Of a stretch of DNA of 64,000 nt, positions 35,855 through 48,139 are shown in pieces. The notes under the pieces were generated by a model. That model was not told the origin of the DNA. It saw nothing but the letters and a program-made list of their open reading frames with translations, and ran no database searches. Both the position numbers and the translations under genes were made by a program. Position 1 is the stretch's first letter, and every line of letters starts with the position of its first letter. This stretch comes from Istiophorus platypterus (lineage: Eukaryota; Chordata; Actinopteri; Istiophoriformes; Istiophoridae): positions 28,825,501 through 28,889,500 of the forward strand of contig CM029118.1 of the NCBI GenBank assembly GCA_016859345.1, given 5' to 3'.

Positions 35855-36270
35855 GTCACAAATACGTTGATACTGAAAGTATCAGTAAAATGTTCACAGC
35901 CATCATATTTGTTTTCTGTCAAAGTATCCAATCTTAAAAAAAATAATATCCACTTGTAGTGACTCCAGCATTATATAACTTTCTATGGTAAGGCACTCAC
36001 AACATTTGGTTAGAGTAAGGATAAGACTAAAATCTTGTTTAATACAGAAAAAGTCTACAGTTGGTTCAGACACAACGTGTTTATTTTCATTTAACCAAAA
36101 CCACAATATTTCCGTGACCTTAACCAAAGCACTTCGGGTACCTAAACCTAACCACAGACAGGACTGTGGATGCTGTGTTCCTTGTTCTTTGTGCTGCCTT
36201 CCGACCCAACAACCCCCTAGTGACTCCAATGCCAGTAATAAATGTAGTGCTTCATTTAGAAAAAAATGTT
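35855..36270 (+). repeat. Interspersed repeat A, copy 1
   Basis: Aligns by eye with 61938-62225 plus 63399-63520. Shared words include AATGTTCACAG, CCACTTGTAGT, GATACAGAA or ATACAGAAAA, TTCAGACACAA, AACCACAATATTT/ACCACAATCTTA, TTAACCAAAGCACTT/CAACCAAGGTGCTT and GGACTGTGGATG. No coding potential recognised. This uninterrupted copy shows what the second looked like before an L2 element inserted into it. Confidence 0.7.
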
Positions 36271-36589
36271 GCCTCTGAATAAAATCCACCCAGTCTTTAC
36301 GTTGCCACCACAACATAATTGGGAAAACAGCTCAGTACTATTTGGAGATAATTTCTAGGTGCAGGGTTGTTTGTGACACTTTGAGCCCACTTTATTCCAT
36401 GTGCAGCTGCTTTGTGGTGATCAGACCTTGTCAGGGTGTGGTTTGTTTTAAAAAATTAGGACTATTTATGAAGAGAGTACCATTGATATAATATATCAAA
36501 TGATTAACCCACAGAGAATAATCATGCGATTCTTCAGCTCCCCTCGGCTTTATGGAGCTTTATAGTTTAGTGTTGTCTCATAGCTTGGC

Positions 36590-37075
36590 TGTCCAACTTT
36601 AGTGTTCTGGCTTATTTTCACAGTTTTTATAACACTGTTTTTGACTACAGCAGACGGCTCATTTCTGGTTAAAAAAAAGAAAGAAAAAAAGCCAACACTA
36701 TTTGCTGAGCACCAGATAGAAACACTTGGCGACTAGTTGTTGAACATAGTGGAGCATTTACTACCTAAAACGCTAGGTATTTCCCTCAGTTCAGAATTGG
36801 TTGAGACCTAAGGCAGAGCCAGATAGTGGATATTGGATTTACATTCACCAGGTGGCCAGGAATACAACTCTAAATGGATGATAATATTGCTCCTTAACTG
36901 CTGGATATAATAAGCAACTGTTAGCAAATACTGTCCAACTTTGTCTACCAACTTCAAAGGTAGGCCAAGTGTAAGTCATTGTAAGTTTAATGTGCTCTGT
37001 GCAATAAGCGAACATTGTAAAGTTGTGAAAATTTAAGTAATAGATTGCAAGCTCCAATTTCAAAGTCCTTAATCT
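36590..37075. repeat. Probable teleost interspersed repeat
   Basis: AACATAGTGGAGCATTTACTAC, TATTTCCCTCAGTTCAG and ACATTCACCAGGTGGCCAGGAA form a sequence familiar as a dispersed percomorph repeat. Ends are uncertain and no coding capacity is seen. Confidence 0.35.
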
Positions 37076-37426
37076 ATGTGTGTAAATCAGGAGTGATGGT
37101 TGATGACTGCTGGGATATATAGATACTCTAGATGTTGCTATAAATTCAACATCAGAATTTCATTTTTTGTCTTTGTTTTTTTCACTTAGCTCATTTCATT
37201 TTTAACTGCCTCAGCGGCTCATAGCAGGGACTTAAACTTTTATACAGAGCTCCAAAAGGTTGTGAACTTTATATCTAGTCTGCTGCCAACAGACTGAGAG
37301 ATTTCCTCTGCTGAGCTCAGAGTGACTTTAGGAAGCGCTGTTTTCTTTGGCAGAGCAAACATGAGGGAGAGGAAATGAAACTAGTGACACTTGATCCCCT
37401 CATATGCCCTCTAACATACAGACAGA

Positions 37427-37427
<1 letters not shown>

Positions 37428-37466
<39 letters not shown>
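37428..37466. repeat. (CA)n microsatellite
   Basis: About 19 CA units. Confidence 0.95.
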
Positions 37467-37467
<1 letters not shown>

Positions 37468-37725
37468 CCCTGTTCCCACTGCAGCTGAACTGATGGCACC
37501 TTACTCAAACATTCAAAATTCACTCCATGCAAACACACAGCCACATGTTGTCTCATAAGATGTGTGTGTGTTGTTACTGCTGTGAGTACTGCTGTGTGCA
37601 GTGTGTTTTCAGATGCTCTTCTTTGGTTTTGTGTGCACGTGTTGTCAATTGATTTCCCTGGCTGATCAATAGCATTTTAGCCCCTTAACTACCTTCCATA
37701 CCATCTGTTATAACAGACAGCATAC

Positions 37726-37728
<3 letters not shown>

Positions 37729-37777
<49 letters not shown>
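37729..37777. repeat. (GT)n microsatellite
   Basis: About 24 GT units, only 260 bases downstream of the (CA)n run. The two tracts are inverted with respect to each other. Confidence 0.95.
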
Positions 37778-37780
<3 letters not shown>

Positions 37781-38019
37781 TATATATCCCTGTTAAGATA
37801 GCTACGCCTTCTTTCCTCAGAAACGCAATGTATAAATCAGCATACACAGGGGGACAGAGAGCGGGAAGAAAAAATCGAAAGAGAAATTGTACAAGGAGAG
37901 AGATTCACAAACAGATGATAACTCTACATCTCTTTAATGATCGAGTGCCGTGCCTGCCAGGCCAAAGTTATCCTCCAAGCTGAAAGAGCAACTACTGATG
38001 TGTCTCCAGGTAGAGGGGG

Positions 38020-38780
38020 CCAATTAGCAATGTGTGGTACTATTTACATTTTGGGCTATCTATCATGCTAATCGGTGGGTCGATTTATGAGCTGGATTGT
38101 GATTAATGCAAGGTTAGGGCGGTGGGTGTCCTGTGGCTGAAAGTAAATGGAAAACAACAATAATGAGTAGAAGAGATGAGAAAGAGAGGGATGCCTCTCC
38201 CTTTGCTCAGTAGGAGAGGACAAGAGTATGAGGAATGTGAAATCTATCTCATATTATGTGGTGTCCTGTCTCTTTCCAATCAATCGAAATTTGCAAGCAG
38301 AAAGAAAAGATAGAGGAACAAGACAGAGGTAAAAGCCGTTAAGAAACGGTGCTGTTAGTTTTATGAATTTTTTTTTTTCATTTACTTTTTGGTTGGGTGA
38401 ATGGTGGGAAAGCAATATCCTCGAGGCCTTTTAATCATGTAATGATGGTCCTAGGACCTGTCTCAGTATGTGTGTGTGTGTGTCTGAACCATGGCACCAT
38501 TGATCAAAGCCAGTACTGGTGTGATGGGATAGAGGGACAGGGCCGGTCGTGGACACAGAAGCTCCTCGGCTCCCCTTCCGTCCTCCCCAACACCGCTCAG
38601 GCCGGCTCGGGGCCATTTGTCAAAGTTTTATCTGATTCCAGAGGTATTGGATCTATCAGTCATCGTGTATGAGAGAGGAGATTGACCTCCTCTATGGGCA
38701 TTTTTCTAAATTAGACCCATCTGATATTGGAGCGACATAGCCTGCCATTATAGGTGACAAAAGTATTGTAAAGCAGCCTC
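38020..38780. other. Complex non-repetitive block, candidate regulatory DNA
   Basis: Two stretches (38020-38175 and about 38600-38780) are low in simple repeats. They carry CAATTAG, GCTAATCGG, TTAATGC, TTATGAG and CATTATAG-type homeodomain, Hox/Cdx and TALE-like cores. Between them is a short GT run (38468-38482). The frames here lack domains. The call rests on sequence texture alone and needs cross-species alignment. Confidence 0.25.
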
Positions 38781-38929
38781 ATTAATACCAAGTGTAATGC
38801 TGTAATTTGATTGCGAGTGGGGTATGGGAGAGGTGGAGGCAGGTGGGATTTTGAGTTGTGTAAGACGTTAGAGGTGTCCCTGGCTTCTAAATGGTTTCTC
38901 CCCCTTTCTCCCCTCTCTCTGGGTTTTAG

Positions 38930-39023
38930 ATTGCCTTCCAGACTGACAAAGCACCTGCCACACATTCATCAACGATCCCATCCATCTGTCCATCAGGTCG
39001 GCGGTCCACTTGGTCATCAACAG
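38930..39023 (+). other. Candidate exon of unknown transcript
   Basis: A 94-base segment lies between a pyrimidine-rich acceptor (CTCCCCTCTCTCTGGGTTTTAG, AG at 38928-38929) and a donor-like CAG/GTAATG (GT at 39024). Two of three frames are open, but neither translation resembles a known protein. Such splice-like pairs occur by chance at this scale, so this is weak. Confidence 0.15.
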
Positions 39024-40440
39024 GTAATGCCTGGCAGCAAGGCTGGCTGCCTGATAATGAAAGATAGGAAAACATCACACACTCTGTCACCCAGTGTTAA
39101 GGCACATATGTATCCCACTTAAGACAAAACATGCATCTCATACATTGCTTTCTCTGCATCCAATCCCTTTCTTTCTCACTTTCCCTTTCTGCCTCATTCT
39201 TGTTTGACCTGATTCATAATCATTTATCATTTTAAAGGAGTAAAGTCTGAGATCAATGTTGTTTGTAATATTCTAATCTCATTTCAGGAAAAATAAAAGA
39301 ATTGCAGTGTTAGATTTTTTTTTTTTTTTCTTCAGCCAATGCTGTGGTAGTTGGACTAACAAGCAGCCATTTGGGCATTTTCCAACTAAATTGCCCTGAC
39401 TATGTTTAGTTTTCTGGCAGACAGCACTGGTTAATTGCCACTTAATTAGCTGTTTTACCCAGAATGCTTTGACCCACTTGGGACAGGTCTCTCATTAGAG
39501 GAAAGGCATCTGAACTTATCATGGATTCTAAAAACACACTGTGCTGAAAAACACAATTATCAGTATTTAGATGCTTACAATTAAGAATAGGTGTTATTTG
39601 GCTGTTTTATTACACAACTTCTCAGCTAATACTCCCAGGACTCACTAATGGCGACACTGGCTTTCAACTTTTAGTTTGCTTTCATTTTCACAGATTGGGC
39701 AGAAGAATGTTATTTATGATATTTCTATACCGTATGGATGGAATTGTTTTTATTTGAATTATTTTTGGTAAGAAGCCCTATATAGCTGTTGTGTTTTGTA
39801 TCATGTGAATCTAGTTTTGAAAAGATGTTTGATGTGAACTTCATGACAGCTACTCATTAGAGCTGTCGATAAATATGAGAGTGAAAGGGTCCAGAACGAG
39901 GAGAACAGAGTAAAGCATGGCTGTTCATCCCTGAATTCAAAATACTGTGAGCTTTCAGTTGATGTCATGGTGGTTGTGTTTGTGATTATTGGTGATGCTC
40001 TGATGCCCCAAAGGACCCCCTTTGGTAACAGTTCAAGCCCAGTGAGCAACACTTGTTCTGGCTCAGCACCCTCCTGGCTACATCAATATACCCCCAAGTT
40101 TCTACAACAAGCCTAAGCACAGAGGCACACTATTACACTCTTCTATCAATAAGACCTGCAACCACAGACATTAAAGATTGAGCTTTGCTGGCAGGAAGAC
40201 AAGCTGTTTCGTCTGTAAACTTTCCTCCTGTGTTATCAGTCACATTTCAAACTGGCAAGTCAGGCATCCCAGATCTGAAAACTTACAGTCAAAGCTTTTA
40301 ATTCTGCTCGGTTCGATGCCCCTCTCTCTCCTTCCCTGTCTGCCTGCGAATCTGTTTCCACTGACTAAGAGCAAAAAGGCAGAGACATGCAGCTTCCACC
40401 ATACAGATATTGGCAGAGTGTCATCGGAATGAATGAACCG
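39024..40440. other. Gene-free interval
   Basis: A T run at 39317-39331. 39340-39530 is complex, with GGTTAATTGCC and CTTAATTAGCTG homeodomain-type cores. The rest is unremarkable. Confidence 0.35.
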
Positions 40441-40499
40441 CTCTTGCATCGCAACTGCCAACTTGTCAGCCGCGAGCTGGGATGCATGACTGACACCCC

Positions 40500-40641
40500 C
40501 TGATTGGTCGATTTAATATAGAGAGAGTCAGAAGGAAGTAGACGGGTGCCTGCCTTCCATGAGCTCTGCTACAGCGGGAGATGGAGGGAGAGGTGTAAGT
40601 CCATTTGTCGAAGACATGAAGCGCTAACTCTCTAGGTAAGG
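40500..40641 (+). promoter_or_regulatory. Candidate promoter with short first exon
   Basis: CTGATTGGTCG supplies an inverted CCAAT box (ATTGG at 40503-40507), followed by a TATA-like TTTAATATA (40512-40520). About 40 bases on begins purine-rich transcribed-looking sequence. It contains ATG at 40559 and a 22-codon frame (MSSATAGDGGRG...KR, stop 40625-40627). A good donor AG/GTAAGG follows at 40636, and GTAAGT also occurs at 40595. Upstream is locally CpG-containing. The arrangement fits a noncoding or short-ORF first exon, but no transcript evidence is available. Confidence 0.25.
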
Positions 40642-41409
40642 GCCTGTACGCCTTGTTAGAGAGAGAGGGGGATTTTTTTTTTTTTCATGCTGAGGAGCAG
40701 GGGGTAGAGCCGGGAGGGGATGGGAGTATGGGAGTTGGCATGTAGTTTGTTATTGCTTCATGTTTCTGACAAATCAACTCAGACAGCCATCAAACAGTCT
40801 GGCAGAACAAGACATTTCAAAAACCGGTGTCTAGTGAACTGATTAACATAGAACACCAATCTATCAGTGCAATCGGTGTAACCCATGATTTCGACAAACT
40901 GATGCATGTATCAGTTGATTAACCCAAAGGTTTTTAATGGACACAGTCGAACTCTTCAAATTAGGTTAAACAGTGTGAAAACATAGTTATGAACGGACTG
41001 ACAGAGAATTGTTGTCTTAAACCTAATTTTCTTTTTGGTGTCCTTGAAACCCAGAGCCCTCTTCAGCAGCCCAAAAGACATATTTAACATTGTTTTATAT
41101 GCTTCATACTTGCCTTTCATAATTTTATGATAGTTGCTTATAAACACAAGTAACAGAGAGGTCGATATCTCTTGGTTCGAATTCATTCCAAATATAAATA
41201 ACATTGCTATGTAAGATAACTGTGCCTTTCTTTGTCTGTGAAGGACTTTTTGCCAGAAAATTAGAAAAAATGTCTCTGCATTCCCTATGTAATTATGATT
41301 TTTATTAATGCAACTGTCCAGCAGGGGTGTCACGATGGCCAGTTGGGACATTTCTGTGTTAAGTTTGCATGCTGCCTTCATGGTCAAAAAATATGCAAGT
41401 TAGATTAAG
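40642..41409. other. Gene-free interval
   Basis: A T run at 40673-40685, then AT-rich sequence. The 143-codon minus frame at 40956-41387 has no recognised domain. Confidence 0.4.
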
Positions 41410-41590
41410 TAGGGATTCTAAATTGCTTTGTGCTAATGTAAGTCTGAATGGTTGTCTGTGTCCATGTCTAAGCCCTATGACATACTGGCAACCTGTCCAG
41501 GATGTGTCCAACCAACTGGGACAGGCACCAGCCCCCTGCAACCCTTTGAGGGATAAGTGGGTGCAGATAATGGATGGATGGATGGATGGA
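41410..41590 (+). mobile_element. 3' end of a teleost LINE or SINE with ATGGATGG tail
   Basis: Runs from about AGGGATTCTAAATTG through GTCTGAATGGTTGTCTGTG, GACATACTGGCAACCTGTCC, CAGGCACCAGCCCCCTGC and GAGGGATAAGTGGGTGCAGA. It ends in a (GGAT)n tail at 41570-41590. This is the signature 3' end of a very abundant teleost retroposon, which I think is RTE-related. No coding part is retained; it is 5'-truncated as expected for target-primed insertion. Confidence 0.65.
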
Positions 41591-41817
41591 CATACAGTAG
41601 CGGAAATAAAGCCATTCGCAAAAAAACCCAGAAAACTTGTTAATAAATAAGAAAAAAAAATGCAAGTAAATGCATGTGTTGCACAATTAAAAAGACAGAA
41701 AAGCCCTCATTTGTGGAACTGACCAATCTGGAAGCAGCGTGCTTTTTTGTTGCAGTACTGGCTAAGTATCAGACATCTTGAAGTATCAAAGCTCCAGCAA
41801 CACTAGTATTATCAACA

Positions 41818-41868
41818 ACTTTATTATGAACTGTAGTTTTAGTTTACTTTATTATGAACTGTAGTTTT
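41818..41868. repeat. 28-base-period direct duplication
   Basis: The 23-base word starting ACTTTATTATGAACTG at 41818-41840 is repeated exactly at 41846-41868. A recent two-copy tandem duplication. Confidence 0.9.
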
Positions 41869-42364
41869 CGTCATAGAATCACATTCTGTTTTTACTCATC
41901 TCTGCCCACTTTGGTTGCACATTCCTGAAACTAAATTCATGCTCTACTAAATCCAAGGTCCAGGTGCTCTTGTGAGGTGCAATGCAATAATTCTCTTGAG
42001 AATAAAAAGGGCCAGATGGTTCTGGTGCAAAATGTTTGGCAGAACCCAGCACCAAAGCCTTTAAGATTACTCCACTGATTCAGCATTGCACTTCTATAAC
42101 TCTGTTGGACCCTTACCCTTAGCTGATGTAACAGAGATGGAGAGATTATCGTTTTTTTTCCATGCATTGTTCTTCCTTGTCTAACATGGTCCCTGCACTA
42201 CCTGTAATGCAAGACAATGCATCAATAGTTCAGCCAAAGTGTTAGGTGTGTTGTGCTAGTAGGGCCGCTAGCAACAATAGTCTACAGAGGTCTGGTAAGC
42301 TATGTTCTTTGTAACTCTATAGCAATCTAGATAGGTGGAGTTCCCCTATAAGAAAATGGTTTTA

Positions 42365-42600
42365 AAATTTTGATCAGGGAGAATTTGGCTGACTTGAACC
42401 CTATTCATCACCTTTGGGATGAACTGGAACTGTGAACCAAGCCAGGTTCCACAATTCTCTGAAACCAAAGGGGAGGAGGCTGCTGTAGAAGCATGTTAAT
42501 GTCAGTGTTTTAAAATGATGGGAATGTGAAATAATCACATATGGGAGTGATATTAGGGAATCCACATGCTGTTGGCCATTTCATGGTGATGGATGTTAGT
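42365..42600 (+). pseudogene. Tc1-like transposase C-terminal relic (lineage 3)
   Basis: D-L-N-P-I-H-H-L-W-D-E-L-E-L from 42391, then TGA at 42433. This is the end of the Tc1 catalytic domain, where functional enzymes read NPIE(N/H)LW. The glutamate that is the third catalytic acidic residue is replaced by histidine, so activity would be lost even without the stop. Downstream, CCACATGCTGTTGGCCATTTCA (about 42561-42582) recalls the 3' end and terminal repeat. The rest of the gene is not recognisable upstream. Confidence 0.65.
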
Positions 42601-44307
42601 TGTTGGAGGAGGTACTTTCCTGATTGGTGCTTCTCAAGTATGGTAGACTAAAATGTTTTAAAATGCCACCAAAATATACTAAGAATGTCTAAAAATGGAT
42701 GTTCGGAATGGACACATCAAGATGCTTCCCTTGTTTCCACACTTTGCAAGCAGGTGAGGGTGTGAATGTTTCTAGTCCATTATATATTTCAACTAACATA
42801 AATGTTGATTTAATGAACTCATCTGTCTAATTTTTCTTAACAGTATACCACACATTTAACTCCATCGTCTGGGAATGGCTGTGGAGAAAACTACTTTTTG
42901 TGCTCCAGCATAAGTCATTCTGCAGCTTCCTTTTGGCTGTGTGGGACTCTGGTTTACTCCGTTTGAGAAACTGCTGTGCAGCTGGATGGTGACAGGCCAA
43001 AGCAGAACGCACTCTGTTTCAGCATGTAATTTCATGTTACTGGGAATCTAACATTATTGCCGACCCCCCCGCCCTCCAATTTAGAGACAGATCAATATTC
43101 GGCTTTGTTTATCAAAGTGACAGCTCCTGGATATTGCATTTTGCATTTTTATGTTTTCCTTTATAAGCGTGTATTAAAACATAATATATCTGAAGTCTTG
43201 GTTTTATGGGCTGACAAAGGGTGGGGAGGAGCTGTTAATAGTGCAAAACAGTTGAGGAATGGCGACTGCTCCTGATCATACACTCATAGTTACAAATATC
43301 CATCTAACACATTGGCATCAGTGTTTTCCTAATGACACTCTCATTGTCACCACTGACAGACACTGTCATTGATGATAGACAGAAACCGCAGAGGACTTCC
43401 AGTAGGGGTGTGCATAAGTAAGTGTGCACATACAATGTGGTGGTTTATGTATGTGTGGTGCATGTCTTTGTGTGTTCACAAACAAACTGTACATACAGGG
43501 AAAGTCTCCTCTTGACACTTAAATCATGTATTATTTGCAAACCAACCATAAAGAAATGACAATGGCAACCCTATGCATACAAATCAGGGCCCATTATCCA
43601 CCTCAGTCTGTCAGTTAGCATGCTGTATATGATGGCAAACTTGGCCGAGGGGAGTCGTACCCAAGGTCCTGATAAATGCTTTGGCTGATTCCCCATGTGA
43701 ATGATGAAGCACTAACCCTGTTTAGCTTCTTTAATATACTTGTATTAGCATGAATAAATAACGAGTGTGTCCGGATCTTACAAATATTTGATTGTGCCTC
43801 CGTAATAGGCTGGTGTCTTCCGTCACATAATGCCAGTGTGACTCTCTTTGTGTCGCAGCTGAGATGGACTGACATCGATCATTATCGCCTGCCCCCTAAA
43901 TCAATTATAAACCCTCAGAGACAGTGCCAGAGAGGAGTAAACGGGTGATGATGGCTTTGCAGGTGGGTGTGCCATTCCAGCTGTGCCAAGCTGTCTTGTC
44001 TTTCGTATGTGTTTTTACAACAAAAAGCTCTGATGTGTTATGATGGGTTTTTGTAGCTCTTCGTTCATGGGTGGGGGGATAACAAATGACTCTGGCTCAC
44101 AAATTTAGTTAAAGCTCTACTGTAGGTGAACTTAAATAATGTATATCTTGGTAAAGTTTTCCTTTTGTAACAAAAGAAACTGCTGGAGTCCATAGCACTA
44201 GGGTAGATGTTAAAAACTACTTTAAGGGCCCATAATAACTATTATCTCATTATAAAATAAAGATAGATTTCACTATACCAGGAAAAGCCACACAGATTAC
44301 ATATCCA

Positions 44308-44308
<1 letters not shown>
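42601..44308. other. Gene-free interval
   Basis: No repeat family recognised. 43700-43960 is complex sequence with ATCAATTATAAACCC and a CpG scatter, possibly regulatory. No gene supported. Confidence 0.35.

Positions 44309-44390
<82 letters not shown>
44309..44390. repeat. Compound (CT)n(AT)n(GT)n microsatellite
   Basis: Three dinucleotide blocks in direct succession: CT to 44320, AT to about 44341, GT to 44390. Confidence 0.95.
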
Positions 44391-44392
<2 letters not shown>

Positions 44393-47300
44393 TAAATAAA
44401 TAACAATAAATAACTTTAAAAAACATTTGTACTCAAGGTGCATCTGCATGTCCAGGTCTTCTCGCCCTGTCCTAAGGGTGAGCACAGACACCCTGTGAAG
44501 GAAACACATATCTTGTATTACGATTCTGAGTTAACAAAACAGCTTCACTAGCACTGCAATCCTTTACAGCAGTATAAACAAATGAGAGCATATACATATC
44601 ACAAATGCATGTTTCATGATTCAATCAGTGATATGTTCAGTCAACATATATGTAAACAGAAACTTTATGAATGATTCTTCATTCACTTCTGATGTACATA
44701 TGTATATGCATATGTAAGATTTCTTAACTAAAGAGCAACTTGCTGTGGCAAGCTAAAAGCATCTGAATCTTACCTTCTCCTCTCGGTCTCTGTTCACTCT
44801 ATTCACTCAGACAGATGCACATACCTCCCACACAAGCAGCATTAAACCATTTGACCTCTGACCTGTTTCTGATAGGGTTGGTAGGGAGATGGACAGATAC
44901 ACCCAGCACAATGTTCATTAGCCAAGGCAGCCATACTGGAGCCGGCTGCAGATTAATAGCAGAGTTTTAGTAGCTATTACTAATGTTGTTTCGGTTTTAA
45001 AAGACAGCTGTCCTAACAGACTCTCGAGAGGTAAAGGCTCCCCACACACTCTTTGTTGCTGTACAAGACCATTAGTGTCAAATTGCGAAGATAAATAGCA
45101 AGGAAAAAAAAAGAAAGTGCATTTTAAATGCTCTCTAATTACAGATACTCTTAATCCTCTTTTAACTTTTCTTTAAAAAAAAACAAACAAATGTTATAAT
45201 GCTGCCATCAGAAATATCTTACTCTCTTTCATTCACCCAGATATATACCACATATGAACATGTTTGGTGATGTGTAAAAACAATATATTCACATGAACTA
45301 TAAGTAAAGACCAGCGACCCAACAGGTTTCAACAATAAACTGTCTACACTGAAACATAAAAAAGAAGAACTTTTTGAAAAGCCTATTTAGTTTAAGTTTC
45401 AGATATAGTAGTACAGTTTGGCTGATTAGATTTTTATGTGGCATGTCACTGTGACAGTCAGCTATACACACACGCTCGGTGTGAACATAAAGCTACACTA
45501 ATGTATGTTCACAAAGAGCAAATGTGACAGCAGAATACAAAAACATTTGATCTGAAGAAGCCAATTAATGGTGTGAATGTATATAACCACATGGGCTATT
45601 AAATAATTACACATAATAATGAATGAAGAGACAGGATTAGCATGTGTATGTTTTTGTGTAAGGTATATTTTGTGCATGTAGTAGCCCATACTCACAGTTC
45701 AGTATGTCCAACAAATGTGAATATATAAATATATCAATAAATAACTTCCAAGTGAAAAAAACTTTAACAGTATTTAAAGTTAGGATATTGAATCTCAGAA
45801 TATTTACAGGTCACTCTGTGTCAATTAAACCAGTAAAATTTAAACACAACGATGGCATCTTGTTGAGAACCACTTTTGTAGCTCCTACTTCTTACTTAAG
45901 CAGCCTTTTTTAACACAGGCTGCTGCAACTCCACCTGGATATGATCAAGAATATAAGGAAAAAGGATCCAGGAACAAAACTACCATATTTCCTAAACTAA
46001 AAGCTGGCAGTCAGTTTAAAGCCAGGTCCTTGATAATGGCCTGGGGTGTGGATGACAGGAACCAATAGTGGCCAGCCCCCAAATACAGACCAGGGAAAAA
46101 AACATGGGTGGTGCCTGTCATACAATGTTAAGCCTAATGTACATTTCTACCACTTTGATTTAATTTGATTAATTCAACAGTATAATCATGCTATGTTTTA
46201 AGGTTGTTTTGTCATGGATTACTCATATAAAGTATTATTGCCCTGTTTCAGTTACTGGAGGTGTATGTGTGTTAATGTATTAGAATGTAGTGTGTAGTAA
46301 TGTACAGTGTATGATGTTTCAGTTAACAAATGTAAAGTTTTTGTCCACTTTAAATGCGAGAGGGCTTTTAATCTGAAACTATAACAAGCAGGTTTGAGAG
46401 CCAAATGAGAGCGGATCAAAACAAGGCTTTGTGCAAAAATATGACCAATTATACTTGTCAAACAAGAGTGAATTAGAAACAAAGGGCTGTGGATAGTGTG
46501 ATGAGCGACAGTTGTGAAAATGTAAATCAAATTCAACTTAGAATAAAATAATCCTATTTACACAGAATTACATTTCTTTGCATAGGCTACCCTGAACTGC
46601 ACGTTTACTATTGATAATTGATGTTATATTGTGGGTGAAGGTCTGGTACATAAGTTGCTGCTACACTGCTATTGATTGTGTCCATGTGTAGGGACAAACA
46701 ACCTATATGGTTGTTTAGGTTGGAGGACTTGTTTGTTTTTTTATTGTCACCATGACAATAAAAGTCCCCTAACCTTGGTAAAGTAGTCACTTTAACCAAA
46801 AACAAGTTTTCCCAACTGTAACATAACTATAGTTGTTTTGGTGCTTGAACTTAAGCACACTTTAACCATAGCATTGTCACATCATATATTTTTTTTTTCT
46901 TTTTTCTTTTTCTTTTTTTTCCATCTGTAATTTGTAATGGTGCTGGAAAGCACAGAAAAGTGATGCTATCTTGCTGTTAGATGAAAAAAAAACTTCTAAG
47001 GGTCATTCTATTAGACATAGAAAAACTACATTTATTCTTCCTATAATTTGCAGGACTTGTTGGATTATCATGATGTTTTTAGGATTTTACTCACAAATAT
47101 TCAGTCTCAAATAGTCTTGAGCTCTAGTCTTGAGTAAATCTGTGTATTACTGAAAATGGAGAGTGATAACTGTTTCCTGGTAACTGGTTGATATTAAGCC
47201 TTTTGCATTTTGGGTGTTTTTTTTTTTTACAGAAAGCACAGGAAAAATGGACAGGAAAAGATGAGAGTGATGCCTCAGTGCAGCCTGAGCTGGATGTGAT

Positions 47301-47948
47301 CTTGAGCAAGCCAGCAGAGTGTTGAGATTCTCTCTCTTCTCACAGCGCAGAATTGAGACTGACATTTTATATTTTCCATTGAATTACACCTCATCTGAAA
47401 TTCACTTTGAACAGTTTGAAATCTTAACTTCCTTTTTGGCGTGGCATTACATCTCTGAAAAATAAATAAATAAGGGAATAGCAATCATTTTACCCAAGGA
47501 GTCTTGATCTGTCAATCATCTCCACTGATCTGAGGACGCAAAAGTGCGCTCAGTGAAGAAAATCAAAATGAAGTAAATAGGTTAAAATGTACATCAGTTA
47601 TTCATCACAAACTAGTTCAACCAAAGTCATATTTTCTCCCCTTTATTCCTCATAGCTAAGTGCAAATACTGACACATGTACTTCAAGGCTTCCCACTGCA
47701 TTTTCAAAGCTGAGATGTAGCTTTATTAAAAATGCATGAGGCTATATTAATTAGAGACAGAATATTTTTTTGCATGAGAGTGATGAAGAAATCAAAAAAA
47801 GGAGGCCTAGAGGATTATTTTGATTTGGCTGGCATCAAAATAAATAGACAAGGTGAAAGGCACAAGGCTAAAACACATGCTTTGTTCTGAGGCCAGTCTC
47901 TTTGTTCATCAAACCCACGACTAATTTGTTCACCCGCCCCCTACCTTA

Positions 47949-47949
<1 letters not shown>
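44391..47949. other. Gene-free interval
   Basis: AT-rich. T-rich tract at 46890-46920. 46740-46880 holds CCTAACCTTGGTAAAGT and TTTAACCAAAAACAAG words, probably a diverged interspersed repeat. 44920-45060 is complex sequence. Frames on the minus strand near 46252-46536 and 47124-47484 are not recognised. Confidence 0.35.
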
Positions 47950-47993
<44 letters not shown>

Positions 47994-48021
47994 GCACACA
48001 CACACACAGACGCACACACAG

Positions 48022-48062
<41 letters not shown>

Positions 48063-48092
48063 CACACACACACATGCACACACACACATGCA
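47950..48092. repeat. Compound (CA)n microsatellite
   Basis: About 140 bases of CA with CG, GACG and TG interruptions (ACGCACGCA, AGACGCACA, ATGCACA), suggesting decay of a longer perfect array. Confidence 0.95.
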
Positions 48093-48139
48093 CGCAAACA
48101 CTCCTCAGCCATATTTCTCCTTTATTGTATATTCTTTTT

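Noticed and set aside
40956..41387. 143-codon minus-strand open frame
   Set aside because: AT-rich, no recognised domain and no splice or promoter context.
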